In this document: one piece after another, positions 1-9,124 of the stretch | How the letters are laid out: each line of letters opens with the position of its first letter | Position numbering within the stretch: position 1 is the first letter of the stretch | Assembly (NCBI GenBank): GCA_031553225.1 | Contig: JAVBLU010000065.1 | Location: 1-20,948 of the forward strand | Length of the DNA stretch: 20,948 nt | DNA from: JAVBLU01 sp031553225 | GTDB taxonomy: Bacteria; Bacillota; Clostridia; Christensenellales; UBA1750 | Direction of reading: 5' to 3' | Position numbers and translations under genes: made by a program | Notes under the pieces: model-generated | Database searches by the model: none | The model's input: only the letters and a program-made list of their open reading frames with translations | Told to the model about the DNA's origin: nothing

Positions 1-382
1 GCAGGAGCGAGCCGAAGCCGGCGCGCACCTCGATGGTGTTGATGTTGATGGGCAGGGCGGGCAGATGCACCGTGGCGAACTGCAGCTGCGTGAACGTGGT
101 CAGGTCGAAAACGGCCTTCGCGCCCATGCCGGACATCTGCAGCTGGTTGGGGTACAGGTCCAGCCAGCTGGAGCCGCCCAGCTGATAAGGAACGGATTGG
201 CCGGATACCTGAAGCCAAAGGGGCATGTTCGGCGCGTAGGCGATGGAGTAGGGGCTGCTGATTTGGTAGGAGGGCAGGATGATGGCCTGAGCGGTCGCGG
301 GGATGAACAGCCCGGCGCAGACGGCAACAGCCAGAACCAGGGCGGCGGCCAAGGAGAGCAGACGCTTGCAGAAAAAGGACAT
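1..382 (-). CDS. Secreted protein of unknown function (C-terminus beyond left edge)
   Basis: The frame is open from an ATG at 382 down to base 1, so 127 residues of the N-terminus are visible and the rest lies outside the window. The start is supported by GGAGG eight bases upstream and by a good promoter further up. Residues 1-33 form a clear signal peptide: MSFFCKR, then a hydrophobic run (about residues 8-28), then a likely signal peptidase site at TAQA (30-33). The cysteines (5, 22) do not sit in a lipobox, so export as a soluble or wall-associated protein is more likely than lipidation. The mature part is rich in aromatic residues, Pro, Gln and Ser, with alternating hydrophobic stretches that suggest beta structure. 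I recognise no family. It is divergent from dnaX and separate from it in function as far as can be seen. Confidence 0.8.
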   Translation of the reverse strand, partial: MSFFCKRLLSLAAALVLAVAVCAGLFIPATAQAIILPSYQISSPYSIAYAPNMPLWLQVSGQSVPYQLGGSSWLDLYPNQLQMSGMGAKAVFDLTTFTQLQFATVHLPALPININTIEVRAGFGSLL

Positions 383-425
383 GTGACGCCTCCGTTCTCT
401 TTTTTTCTTACGATTGCGCTCTTCT

Positions 426-454
426 ATTATGGCATATTTGGTATAACTTGTAAA
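426..454 (-). promoter_or_regulatory. Sigma-A-type promoter for the secreted protein
   Basis: On the minus strand a -35 TTTACA (449-454) and a -10 CATAAT (426-431) are separated by exactly 17 bases in an AT-rich pocket. The expected start of transcription is about 40 bases before the ATG at 382, leaving room for the GGAGG site. It lies just downstream of the terminator-like hairpin of the zinc-finger gene, which suits an independent transcription unit. Confidence 0.6.
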
Positions 455-481
455 GAAATCGCTGCCCGCGCAGCGGCGATT
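452..481 (-). terminator. Possible weak terminator after the zinc-finger gene
   Basis: Read on the minus strand, right after the TAG of the small cysteine-rich gene, GCTGC pairs with GCAGC and AATC pairs with GATT. There is a three-base bulge on one side and a GCGG loop, followed by TTCTTT. The bulge and short U-tract make it a modest terminator. It overlaps the -35 box of the next leftward promoter by three bases. Confidence 0.4.
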
Positions 482-484
482 CGG

Positions 485-637
485 CTACTCCAGGGCGTCC
501 TCATCCCCGCCGGAGCGGCAGCGGTGGCCCCAGGCATCCCGGCAGCCGGGGCAGATGAATTCGTTGCAGCTAGGGCACGCGGACACGCTTCGGCTGTCCA
601 GCGCCTGATGGCACACCGAGCAAACGACGCGCGACAT
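485..637 (-). CDS. Small cysteine-rich zinc-finger-like protein (50 aa)
   Basis: From an ATG at 637 the frame gives 50 residues ending in TAG at 485-487. AAGGAG lies 10 bases upstream of the ATG. An alternative ATG at 644 is only three bases from the AAGGAG and opens a different frame without the cysteines. The protein has cysteines at 6, 9, 21, 24, 29, 32 and 40 and histidine at 38, giving C-x2-C-x11-C-x2-C-x4-C-x2-C-x5-H-x-C. That is eight possible ligands for two zinc ions, in an order that recalls cross-braced zinc fingers (RING or B-box like) or two stacked zinc ribbons. The tail (GGDEDALE) is acidic. No function is assigned. It faces away from dnaX, whose promoter starts about 70 bases away. 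The regular spacing of the cysteines makes chance unlikely, but expression is unproven. Confidence 0.6.
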   Translation of the reverse strand: MSRVVCSVCHQALDSRSVSACPSCNEFICPGCRDAWGHRCRSGGDEDALE

Positions 638-705
638 ACGGCATCAACTCCTTGTCTAAATAGGGGTTTAGGATGTGCAAAAGCGCGCCGGACATACGGG
701 GACGC

Positions 706-734
706 TTGCCAAGAAGGCCAAATTTGCGCATAAT
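706..734 (+). promoter_or_regulatory. Likely dnaX promoter
   Basis: A -35 TTGCCA (706-711) and a -10 CATAAT (729-734) are 17 bases apart. Transcription would begin near 741, which leaves only a short leader containing the GGGGAGG site before the ATG at 754. The boxes fit well, but the short leader lowers certainty. Confidence 0.45.
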
Positions 735-753
735 AGGCAGGGGAGGTGGGCGC

Positions 754-2397
754 ATGAATCAGGCGCTGTACCGCACGTGGCGGCCCACACGCTTTGCGGA
801 TGTGGTGGAGCAGTCGGCCGTGGTCACAACGCTGCGCCGCCAGGTGCAAAGCGGGCGGCCGGCGCACGCATACCTGTTTTGCGGCAGCCGGGGCACGGGC
901 AAAACGACCATCGCGCGGCTGCTTGCGCGCGCGGTAAACTGCCGAACTCCGCAGGATGGCGAGGCCTGCGGCGCGTGCGCAAGCTGCACGGCGCTGGCCC
1001 TTGAGAACATGGACATCGTCGAGATCGACGCCGCGTCCAACAACGGCGTGGACGAGATACGCGACCTGCGCGACAAGGTGAAGTACCCGCCTCAGCACGG
1101 CCGCTATAAGGTGTACATCATCGATGAGGTGCACATGCTCTCCACCGGAGCGTTCAATGCGCTGCTGAAAACGCTGGAGGAGCCGCCCCCGCACGCGCTG
1201 TTCATTCTGGCTACCACCGAGCCGCAGCGGCTGCCCGCGACGGTGCTCTCGCGCTGCCAGCGTTTCGACTTTCAGCGTATATCGCTTGCGGGCATCGCCG
1301 GCCGCCTGCGCCTGATGGTGAGCAGCATGGGTATGGAGGCCGAGGACGAGGCCCTGCGCCTGATCGCCCGGTCGGCCGAGGGCGGCATGCGCGACGCGCA
1401 GACGCTGCTGGAGGTGTGCATCGGATATGCTGAAGGAGCACTGACGGCTCAGGGTGTGCTGCAGGTGCTGGGCGCGAGCGGACAGGCTTTTTTGGCGCAG
1501 GTGGTGGACGCGCTGCTTGCGGGCGATACGGCGGGATGCCTGCAGCTTGTCGAGCGGCTCGTTCAGGAAGGCCGGGATGCGGCCGTGTTCCTGCGCGATC
1601 TGACGGGCTACATGCGCCAGATCGTCGTGGCGGTGGCCGTGCCAGACTGCCGCGACCTGCTCGCCCTCACGGCCGAGGAAGCGGCCGCCCTGCGCAAGCA
1701 GGCCCTGGCCGTGGGCCCGGAGCGCGCCCTGTACTGGCTGGAGATGATGGCCCGCGCGGAAGGGACGCTGCGCTGGGCGTCTCAGCCGCGGCTGCTTGTG
1801 GAGGTGTGCATGGTGCGCGCCTGCCGCCCGGACACCTCAGAGCGACGCGAGGCGCTGGAGGCGCGCGTTAAGCGCCTGGAGGAGGCGCTGGAGCGCGGCG
1901 CCGCCTCACAGCCCGCAAAGCCCGCGGCGAAATCCCAGGCCGTCCCGGCGGCCGCCCAGGCCCCAAAGGAGAAGGCGGCCGCGCATCCCTCGCCCAAGCC
2001 CCCGGCCGCCAACGACGCGCCCGGTCTGTGGGCGGGCGTGCTGGCTGCGGTAAAGAGCGAGTTTGGCATGAGCAAGTACGTGCTGCTGCAGAAGGGAAAA
2101 CCGCGTCTGCTGGACGCGGCCGCGTTAACGGTGTGGTTTTCGGCGGCGGACAGCGTTTTCTACCGCTCCGCCGTCAAGGAGGAAAACCAGCAGATGGCCG
2201 ACGCGCTCACCGAGCGCATCGCCGGGCGGCCCCTGCACGTGCGCTTCGAACTGGAAGGGCAGAGCGGTCCTGTGGACAACACGCCCTTCAACGCCAACGC
2301 CGCGCCCGATCCGGCCGCGCGTCCCTCGCTTGCGCAGCAGGCCATCGCCCTCTTCGGCGCGGACAACGTCACCATCCTGGACGAGGACGAGCCATAA
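754..2397 (+). CDS. dnaX: DNA polymerase III subunit tau/gamma (clamp loader ATPase)
   Basis: This 547-residue protein is the ATPase core of the clamp loader, which opens the sliding clamp and places it on primed DNA at the replication fork. The start MNQALYRTWRP is the usual family N-terminus and has GGGGAGG seven bases before it. The frame runs further upstream, but nothing supports an earlier start. Visible motifs are Walker A GSRGTGKT (44-51), the zinc module cysteines 63, 72, 75 and 78, Walker B IIDEVHML (122-129), sensor ATTE (153-156) and the arginine-finger motif SRCQR (166-170). An Ala/Pro/Lys-rich linker (about residues 390-430) precedes a C-terminal domain of about 100 residues that would contact the polymerase. 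I see no slippery A AAA AAG site for a gamma form. The usual Bacillota partners (ybaB-like nucleoid protein, recR) are not next to it. Confidence 0.96.
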   Translation: MNQALYRTWRPTRFADVVEQSAVVTTLRRQVQSGRPAHAYLFCGSRGTGKTTIARLLARAVNCRTPQDGEACGACASCTALALENMDIVEIDAASNNGVDEIRDLRDKVKYPPQHGRYKVYIIDEVHMLSTGAFNALLKTLEEPPPHALFILATTEPQRLPATVLSRCQRFDFQRISLAGIAGRLRLMVSSMGMEAEDEALRLIARSAEGGMRDAQTLLEVCIGYAEGALTAQGVLQVLGASGQAFLAQVVDALLAGDTAGCLQLVERLVQEGRDAAVFLRDLTGYMRQIVVAVAVPDCRDLLALTAEEAAALRKQALAVGPERALYWLEMMARAEGTLRWASQPRLLVEVCMVRACRPDTSERREALEARVKRLEEALERGAASQPAKPAAKSQAVPAAAQAPKEKAAAHPSPKPPAANDAPGLWAGVLAAVKSEFGMSKYVLLQKGKPRLLDAAALTVWFSAADSVFYRSAVKEENQQMADALTERIAGRPLHVRFELEGQSGPVDNTPFNANAAPDPAARPSLAQQAIALFGADNVTILDEDEP

Positions 2398-2521
2398 CCG
2401 ACTGTCCGGGCTGTCCAAACGCCCCGCCGCCGCATATCATGATCACGATCGGCAAAAACCGCCTTATCTCTCATGCGTTTGCGGCCGGGGCCGCAGGCGG
2501 GCGCTTGGCGACGGATAGTGA

Positions 2522-2550
2522 TTGTTGGCGGCGGCGTTTTCTGTTATAAT
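2522..2550 (+). promoter_or_regulatory. Promoter for the PfkB-family kinase
   Basis: A -35 TTGTTG (2522-2527) and a consensus -10 TATAAT (2545-2550) are 17 bases apart, about 34 bases before the ATG at 2584. The kinase therefore probably has its own transcript even though it follows dnaX on the same strand. The rest of the gap (2398-2521) holds a short GC palindrome (TGCGGC/GCCGCA) without a U-tract and no other clear signal. Confidence 0.6.
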
Positions 2551-2583
2551 AGGCCGGAATGTGTAGGAATCGAAGTGAGAGCC

Positions 2584-3504
2584 ATGCTGACAGCCTTTTG
2601 CCTGAACCCCTGTATCGACCGGATGGTGGAGATTGACACCTTAACGCCGGGCGGCATGAACCGCGTGCGCGCCATGCGCCGCGACGCCAGCGGCAAGGGG
2701 ATCAACGTGGCCATCGTCGCGCAGCGTTTGGGCTTGCCCGCGCGCTCGGCGGGCTTTTTGTACGAGAGCGGAGGCGATCTTGTGGCTGCCCGCCTCGCAG
2801 AGGAAGGCGTGCAGAACCGCATGCGCATCTTGCCGGGCGAGGTGCGGGAGAATCTAAAAATATACGACCGCGCGCGCTCGGAGGTTACCGAGGTGAACCA
2901 AGGGGGGGTTCCGGCCACGCAGGCCGATTGGACTCCTTTGATGCAGGACGCCAGGGACTTTGGCGCGGACGGTGTACTCGTGTTTACCGGAAGCCTTCCG
3001 CCCGGATGCCCGGACACACTGTACCGCGATTTGATGCTCGCCTCGGGGGGCGCGCAGTGCGTGCTGGACGCCGAGGGTGCAAAGCTGGTGGCGGGCTTAG
3101 AAGCCGGACCCTTCCTCGTCAAGCCGAACCGCTACGAGCTTTCGCTGGCGCTTGGGCGCGAGCTGCCCACGCTGCAGGACGTCAAGCGGGCCGCTATGGA
3201 GCTGCACGGGCGCGGGGCGCGCCTGGTGGCCGTGTCCATGGGCGGGGACGGGGCGCTGCTTACGGACGGCGCAGCCTGCTGCTTTGCCCCGCGCGTGCCC
3301 GTAACGGTGCGCTCCACGGTTGGCGCGGGCGACTGCATGGTGGGCGGGATGCTGCGCGCGCTTGAGGACGGCCTGCCCCTTCCGGAGGTGCTCGCGCTGG
3401 GCGTGGCGGTGGCGACGGCGTCCGTGCAGCTGCCTGGCACACAGTTTCCGGACGGCGCGCAGGTGGCGCAGGCGCGCGCCCTGGTGCGCATTCAAGAAAT
3501 GTAA
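2584..3504 (+). CDS. PfkB-family sugar-phosphate kinase (probable 1-phosphofructokinase)
   Basis: A 306-residue ribokinase-family (PfkB) enzyme, the normal length for 1-phosphofructokinase or tagatose-6-phosphate kinase. Both phosphorylate a ketohexose phosphate with ATP in the cytoplasm. Features seen: NPCID (8-12) at the sugar-binding N-terminus, SGKGINVA (36-43), EVNQGG (103-108), TGSLPPG (135-141), KPNRYEL (180-186) and the C-terminal signature STVGAGD (244-250) with the expected catalytic base Asp250. The ATG at 2584 starts the family N-terminus, though its ribosome binding site is poor; the frame runs further upstream without family resemblance. The NPxID and SLPPG forms favour the FruK/LacC branch over ribokinase. 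No fructose PTS or fru regulator is adjacent, so the exact substrate is open and no symbol is given. Confidence 0.85.
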   Translation: MLTAFCLNPCIDRMVEIDTLTPGGMNRVRAMRRDASGKGINVAIVAQRLGLPARSAGFLYESGGDLVAARLAEEGVQNRMRILPGEVRENLKIYDRARSEVTEVNQGGVPATQADWTPLMQDARDFGADGVLVFTGSLPPGCPDTLYRDLMLASGGAQCVLDAEGAKLVAGLEAGPFLVKPNRYELSLALGRELPTLQDVKRAAMELHGRGARLVAVSMGGDGALLTDGAACCFAPRVPVTVRSTVGAGDCMVGGMLRALEDGLPLPEVLALGVAVATASVQLPGTQFPDGAQVAQARALVRIQEM

Positions 3505-3609
3505 CGATCCAAACGATAGATGATAAGGCGGCGCGCCGTCAAGGGCGCGGTCGCGGCTACGAAGGGCCTTTAGGGGCGCTTTGCGCGTGTAAGAATTGGG
3601 GTGTTCCCG

Positions 3610-4845
3610 TTGAATATCGGACTCATCGGCCACGGGGTCGTGGGCGAGGGCGTCGCGCGCCTGCTGCTGGAGAACGCCGCCGCGGTGGACGCGGGCGCCG
3701 GGCGCCCGGTGCGGCTTGCGCGGATCAGCGATCTGCGCGACTTTAGCGGCATTGCTTACGGCGGCCTGTTTACAAAGGACGCCGCCGACATCGTCGGCAA
3801 TCCGGGCATCGACATCGTTGTGGAGTGCATGGGCGGGGTGGACCCGGCCGGGCGTTTCGCCGCGGCCGCGCTTGCCGCGGGCCAGAGCTTCGTCACCTCC
3901 AACAAACAACTGGTGGTGGAGCGTGGCGCGCACCTTCAGGCGCTGGCGCTCAAGCACAACGCGCACTTCCTGTTTGAGGGCTCCTGCGGGGGCGGCATAC
4001 CCGTGCTCGCGCCCATCCGCCGTTCCCTTGCCGCCAACAAGCTGCTGTATGTGCGCGGTATTTTGAACGGCACCACGAACTACATCCTCACGCGCATGCA
4101 GGGCGGCGCGGCCCCCTTCACCGCTGCGCTCGCCGAGGCCAAGCGTCTGGGGTATGCCGAGAGTGACCCGACCGCGGACGTGGAGGGGCACGACGCCCGC
4201 CGCAAGCTGACAATTCTGGCGGCGATGTGCTTTGGCGCGCGCTTTGCGGACGACGGCCGCATCCCCTGCGAGGGCATCGGCCGCGTCACGCGCGAGGACA
4301 TGCGTCACGCGGCGCTGCTGAGCCGCACCGTGCGCCTGGTGGCGCAGGGTGAGCGCACGGGCGAGGGTTGGCGCGGGCGGGTATCGCCCGTACTGCTGCC
4401 CGGCACGCACCCTCTGGCCACGGTGAGCGACGTGAACAACGGCGTGCTCGTCACGGGCGACCGGGTGGGCGACGTGCTGTTCTACGGCCGGGGCGCAGGG
4501 CCGGATCCGACGGCCTCCGCCGTGGTGGGCGATGTGATCGAGGCCGTGCGCGACCACGGGCGCCCCTGGCACGCGCGCCTGCCAGAGACTACGCCATTTG
4601 ACCAGAGCGAATCGCCCTCGCGCTATTTCTTCCGCCTGCGGCCCCTGCCCCAGGTGGACGGCGGCGCGAAAGCGCTGCACATCCTGCCGGAAGCGCGCAT
4701 CTCCCTGCCGGACGACGAGATACTCGCCGGTGAGATCGCCATCGTTACCGAACCGCTGTACCCAGCCCAGCTGGCCGCCGCGCATGAGGCGCTGGACATG
4801 GCCGGCTGCGCGCCCTCGCACCCCATCCGCTACGAATCGCTGTAG
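3610..4845 (+). CDS. hom: Homoserine dehydrogenase
   Basis: This NAD(P)H-dependent enzyme reduces aspartate semialdehyde to homoserine, the branch point to threonine and methionine. A TTG start at 3610 is chosen because GGGGTG lies six bases upstream and it gives the usual N-terminus MNIGLIGHG; an in-frame GTG at 3601 would add three residues. Length is 411. Motifs in order are the Rossmann loop GHGVVGEG (7-14), ECMGG, VTSNKQLV, EGSCGGGIPV, NGTTNYIL, and the substrate-binding and catalytic stretch SDPTADVEGHDARRKL with the conserved lysine. About 100 residues at the end correspond in position to the ACT regulatory domain but have lost the usual D-x-PG core, so feedback control may differ. It follows the kinase by about 100 bases with no obvious promoter. 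A terminator hairpin lies downstream. No thrB or thrC is adjacent. Confidence 0.93.
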   Translation: MNIGLIGHGVVGEGVARLLLENAAAVDAGAGRPVRLARISDLRDFSGIAYGGLFTKDAADIVGNPGIDIVVECMGGVDPAGRFAAAALAAGQSFVTSNKQLVVERGAHLQALALKHNAHFLFEGSCGGGIPVLAPIRRSLAANKLLYVRGILNGTTNYILTRMQGGAAPFTAALAEAKRLGYAESDPTADVEGHDARRKLTILAAMCFGARFADDGRIPCEGIGRVTREDMRHAALLSRTVRLVAQGERTGEGWRGRVSPVLLPGTHPLATVSDVNNGVLVTGDRVGDVLFYGRGAGPDPTASAVVGDVIEAVRDHGRPWHARLPETTPFDQSESPSRYFFRLRPLPQVDGGAKALHILPEARISLPDDEILAGEIAIVTEPLYPAQLAAAHEALDMAGCAPSHPIRYESL

Positions 4846-4936
4846 CACCCGCCGCACAGCCGGCCCTTCTGCATTTCCCCGACGCGCAGGGCGCGGCATC
4901 GCCGAGGCTCCGCCGCGGCAAACGCTTTCCATGCTG

Positions 4937-4972
4937 AACAAGACCGCGCCCACACCGGGCGCGGCCTTGTTT
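4937..4972 (+). terminator. Strong hairpin terminator, probably bidirectional
   Basis: AACAAG pairs with CTTGTT and CCGCGCCC pairs with GGGCGCGG, separated by one A-C mismatch, with an ACACC loop. It lies about 90 bases after the hom stop, and the 3' arm ends in CTTGTTT. As hemW converges from the other side, the same structure could stop both transcripts. Nothing else convincing is seen in the 290-base gap 4846-5135. Confidence 0.7.
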
Positions 4973-5135
4973 GGATACGAAGCCGCAGAACGTCTCCTCG
5001 CGCTTACTTGTCGGCAGAGCGGCAAGGAAAAATCCGGCTGCATATGCGGCGAATGTTCGACGGATTCCTGAGATGCAGATGCAGTCAAAGCGCAGGCGAA
5101 ACCAGCGCATCGGGGTTTGTCTTCTGGCATGCGCG

Positions 5136-6232
5136 CTACAGCAGCTCGGCGAGCACGGCGTTGTGGATGCGCATGCCGTCGTCCGTCACGCTCAGCATGC
5201 CTTCGTGCCGCCGCACCAGCCCAGCCGCCTCCATGCGCAGGACGGCGGCGGAGGGGAGCGCAAAGCCGTCCATGGGCAGCCCGTCCGACAGCCGCAAGCG
5301 CAGCATGATCGTCTCCGTGCGCTCGTCCTGGGGCGTGAGGGATTGCCGCTCCCGCTCCGGCAGGATCCCTTCCGCCAGGCGGCCGCAGTAGGCGGTTAAG
5401 GAACGCTCGTTTTCATAGCGCTCCCCGCCCGTGAACCCGTGCGCCGACGGGCCCAGCCCCACGTACGGCAGCCGAAGCCAATAGGCCATGTTGTGGCGGC
5501 AGCGGCGGCCAGGTAGCGCAAAATTGCTGATCTCGTAGCGTTCATATCCGGCGCCGCGCAGCACCGCGCAGGCGTCGTCCATCATGCGGCACACGTCGTC
5601 CTCGCCGGGTAACGCCGTCTCGCCGCGCTCCACAGCGGCGCCCAGCGGCGTGTCCGGGCTAAGGGTGAGCGCGTAGCACGACAGATGCGCAAGGCCCAGC
5701 GCCGCCATGCGCTCCAGCGTCTCGCGCCACTGCGCGGTCGTTTGCCCGGGCAGGCCGTACATCAGGTCGGCCGACACGTTGGCAAAGCCTGCGCGCCGAA
5801 GGCAGGCAATCGCTTCAAGCGCTTGGGCGGCGGTATGCAGCCGCCCAAGCCGGGCAAGAAGGACGTCCTCAAGCGCCTGCACGCCAACGCTTACGCGGTT
5901 CACGCCCAGGGCGCGCCACGCGGCGGCGTCCGCCAGCGCAAACGTTGCGGGGTTGGCTTCCAGGCTCACTTCCGCCTCTTCGGCAAGCGGAAAGACGCCC
6001 GTCACGGCTGCCAGAAGCGATCCGAGGGCGTCCTTTGAAAGCAGCGATGGCGTGCCCCCGCCTAAGAAAAGAGTTCGCGCGCCGTCGGCTTCTCCGGCGC
6101 GCAGGGCCGTTTCCCGGCGCACGGCGTCCACGAAGCGCGCTGCGTCGCCCGGCCATCCGGCCGCCGAGGCAAAGTCGCAGTACGCGCACTTGCGGGCGCA
6201 GAAGGGCACGTGCACGTACACCGACGCGGGGT

Positions 6233-6236
<4 letters not shown>
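5136..6236 (-). CDS. hemW: HemW, radical SAM heme chaperone (HemN-like)
   Basis: A 366-residue radical SAM protein of the HemW/HemN-like family, which binds heme and is thought to deliver it to target proteins. It was often mislabelled as oxygen-independent coproporphyrinogen oxidase. The cluster motif C-x3-C-x2-C is at residues 13, 17 and 20 in CARKCAYCDF. Other family signatures are GGGTPSLL, DLMYGLPGQT, LSCYALTL and YEISNFA followed by RHNMAYW. The chosen start is GTG at 6236, which overlaps the lepA stop by four bases (GTGA). The frame continues upstream inside lepA but shows no family sequence there. No good ribosome binding site precedes the GTG, so translation is probably coupled to lepA. 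The heat-shock genes (hrcA, grpE, dnaK) that follow hemW in many Bacillota are absent. Confidence 0.92.
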
Positions 6237-8038
<1,802 letters not shown>

Positions 8039-8084
8039 GGAAAAACTCCTCTAACTTCAGTATGTCGTGGGCCGGCCGGCGGCG

Positions 8085-8978
8085 TTACAGGCGCGCGGCC
8101 GCGCCGGAGGGGATGGTGAGGCATGCGGCGTTTGTGCTGAGGGTGACGGGCCAGGCGGACGGGTTGAAGACGCTGGAGCCGTCCACGGACCACAGCAGGG
8201 CGTCGTACGCGGCCAGATAGTCTATGATCTGGATGTTCGTTGCGTACCATACGCTTTTGTGTCCGCTCAGCTCGCGGCACATATCTTCCGTAGCGGCCCA
8301 GCGCCGGGGCGCGTCCTCAGTGGGCTTTGTCGTGTCGCACTCGTAGCTGTGGCCCCACACGTACATCAGCTTCAGCGCGGTGTCCGGCTGGCCGCAGGTG
8401 AAATGCTTGCCGCTCTCGGCCGGTTCCTTAGACAGAAACCGCCGTGTCAGCTCGGGCAGCTGCGGGTCAAAAAAGTGGCAGGTGGGCGACCAGGCAAACG
8501 GGTTCTCCGGCAGGCGGAAGCCCTGCTCCGAGCCCGTGGTGCGGCCGTAAACGACGCCGCACGCACGCAGCGCCTGCCACACGGCCCGGGTATGCGTGCC
8601 AAACGGATAGGCCATGCCGCGCACCGGGTACCCTGCCAGCGCCTCCAGCGCCTGGCGGTCGCGCAGCATTTCGCTCATTACCTCGCCGCGGCCGCACTTG
8701 TTCAGCCAGGGGTGCGTGTAGCTGTGCGCAGCCACCTCGTGGCCCTGATACAGCTCCTGCACCTCGCTGCGGCTGAGGCGCCGGTGCGTGGCGTCGTCCG
8801 TCACCGTCTCCCCATCCGGCGCCAGCTTGCCGGCGTTCAGGTTGAACGTGCCCTTCAGGCCGTAACGGTTGAACAAAGCCACCAGCTTTCGGTCCTGCAC
8901 CACGCCGTCGTCGAAGCTAAAGGTGAGCGCCCGCGTCCGGCCGCCCGGAAACAAAAGCCCGTACACCGTCTCGGCCAT
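8085..8978 (-). CDS. Polysaccharide deacetylase-family protein (NodB homology)
   Basis: A 297-residue protein with a NodB-type carbohydrate esterase 4 fold, which removes acetyl groups from N- or O-acetylated sugars using a metal ion. Near the N-terminus LTFSFDDG supplies the conserved Asp pair, and AAHSYTHPWL gives the metal-binding H-S-x-T-H. Further on, MAYPFG matches a typical third motif. The ATG at 8978 is chosen because GGAGG lies seven bases before it; a TTG at 9002 in the same frame has no such site. There is no signal peptide or membrane segment, so it appears cytoplasmic, which is unusual for peptidoglycan deacetylases and points to small or imported substrates. The last third (CHFFDP onward) is not recognised. 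It leads the lepA-hemW operon. Confidence 0.85.
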   Translation of the reverse strand: MAETVYGLLFPGGRTRALTFSFDDGVVQDRKLVALFNRYGLKGTFNLNAGKLAPDGETVTDDATHRRLSRSEVQELYQGHEVAAHSYTHPWLNKCGRGEVMSEMLRDRQALEALAGYPVRGMAYPFGTHTRAVWQALRACGVVYGRTTGSEQGFRLPENPFAWSPTCHFFDPQLPELTRRFLSKEPAESGKHFTCGQPDTALKLMYVWGHSYECDTTKPTEDAPRRWAATEDMCRELSGHKSVWYATNIQIIDYLAAYDALLWSVDGSSVFNPSAWPVTLSTNAACLTIPSGAAARL

Positions 8979-9013
8979 GCGCCATCCTCCACTGTCCGAC
9001 AACTCTTCCCATT

Positions 9014-9042
9014 ATTTTATCATCATTCGGCCCGCGCGTAAA
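9014..9042 (-). promoter_or_regulatory. Promoter of the deacetylase-lepA-hemW operon
   Basis: On the minus strand a -35 TTTACG (9037-9042) and a -10 TAAAAT (9014-9019) are 17 bases apart, in an AT-rich pocket 36 bases upstream of the ATG at 8978. The position and spacing fit a housekeeping sigma-A promoter. Confidence 0.6.
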
Positions 9043-9124
9043 GATACCTCCGCGTTCAACCGATATTCAAGGTGGATTCCCACGCCTTCCATCCGTCCGC
9101 TTTATTCGTTAAGGAGGGACCGCC

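Noticed and set aside
1880..2010. Possible programmed frameshift in dnaX for a gamma subunit
   Set aside because: No A AAA AAG or similar slippery run with a following stem was seen in the linker region.
2484..2500. GC palindrome TGCGGC/GCCGCA after dnaX considered as a terminator
   Set aside because: No U-tract follows and the stem is short.
3097..5130. A 677-residue leftward reading frame opposite homoserine dehydrogenase
   Set aside because: It is antisense to hom and the kinase end, crosses the terminator and shows no family motif.
5008..5391. Rightward 127-residue frame after the hom terminator
   Set aside because: Most of it is antisense to the hemW end; serine and arginine-rich, with no family resemblance.
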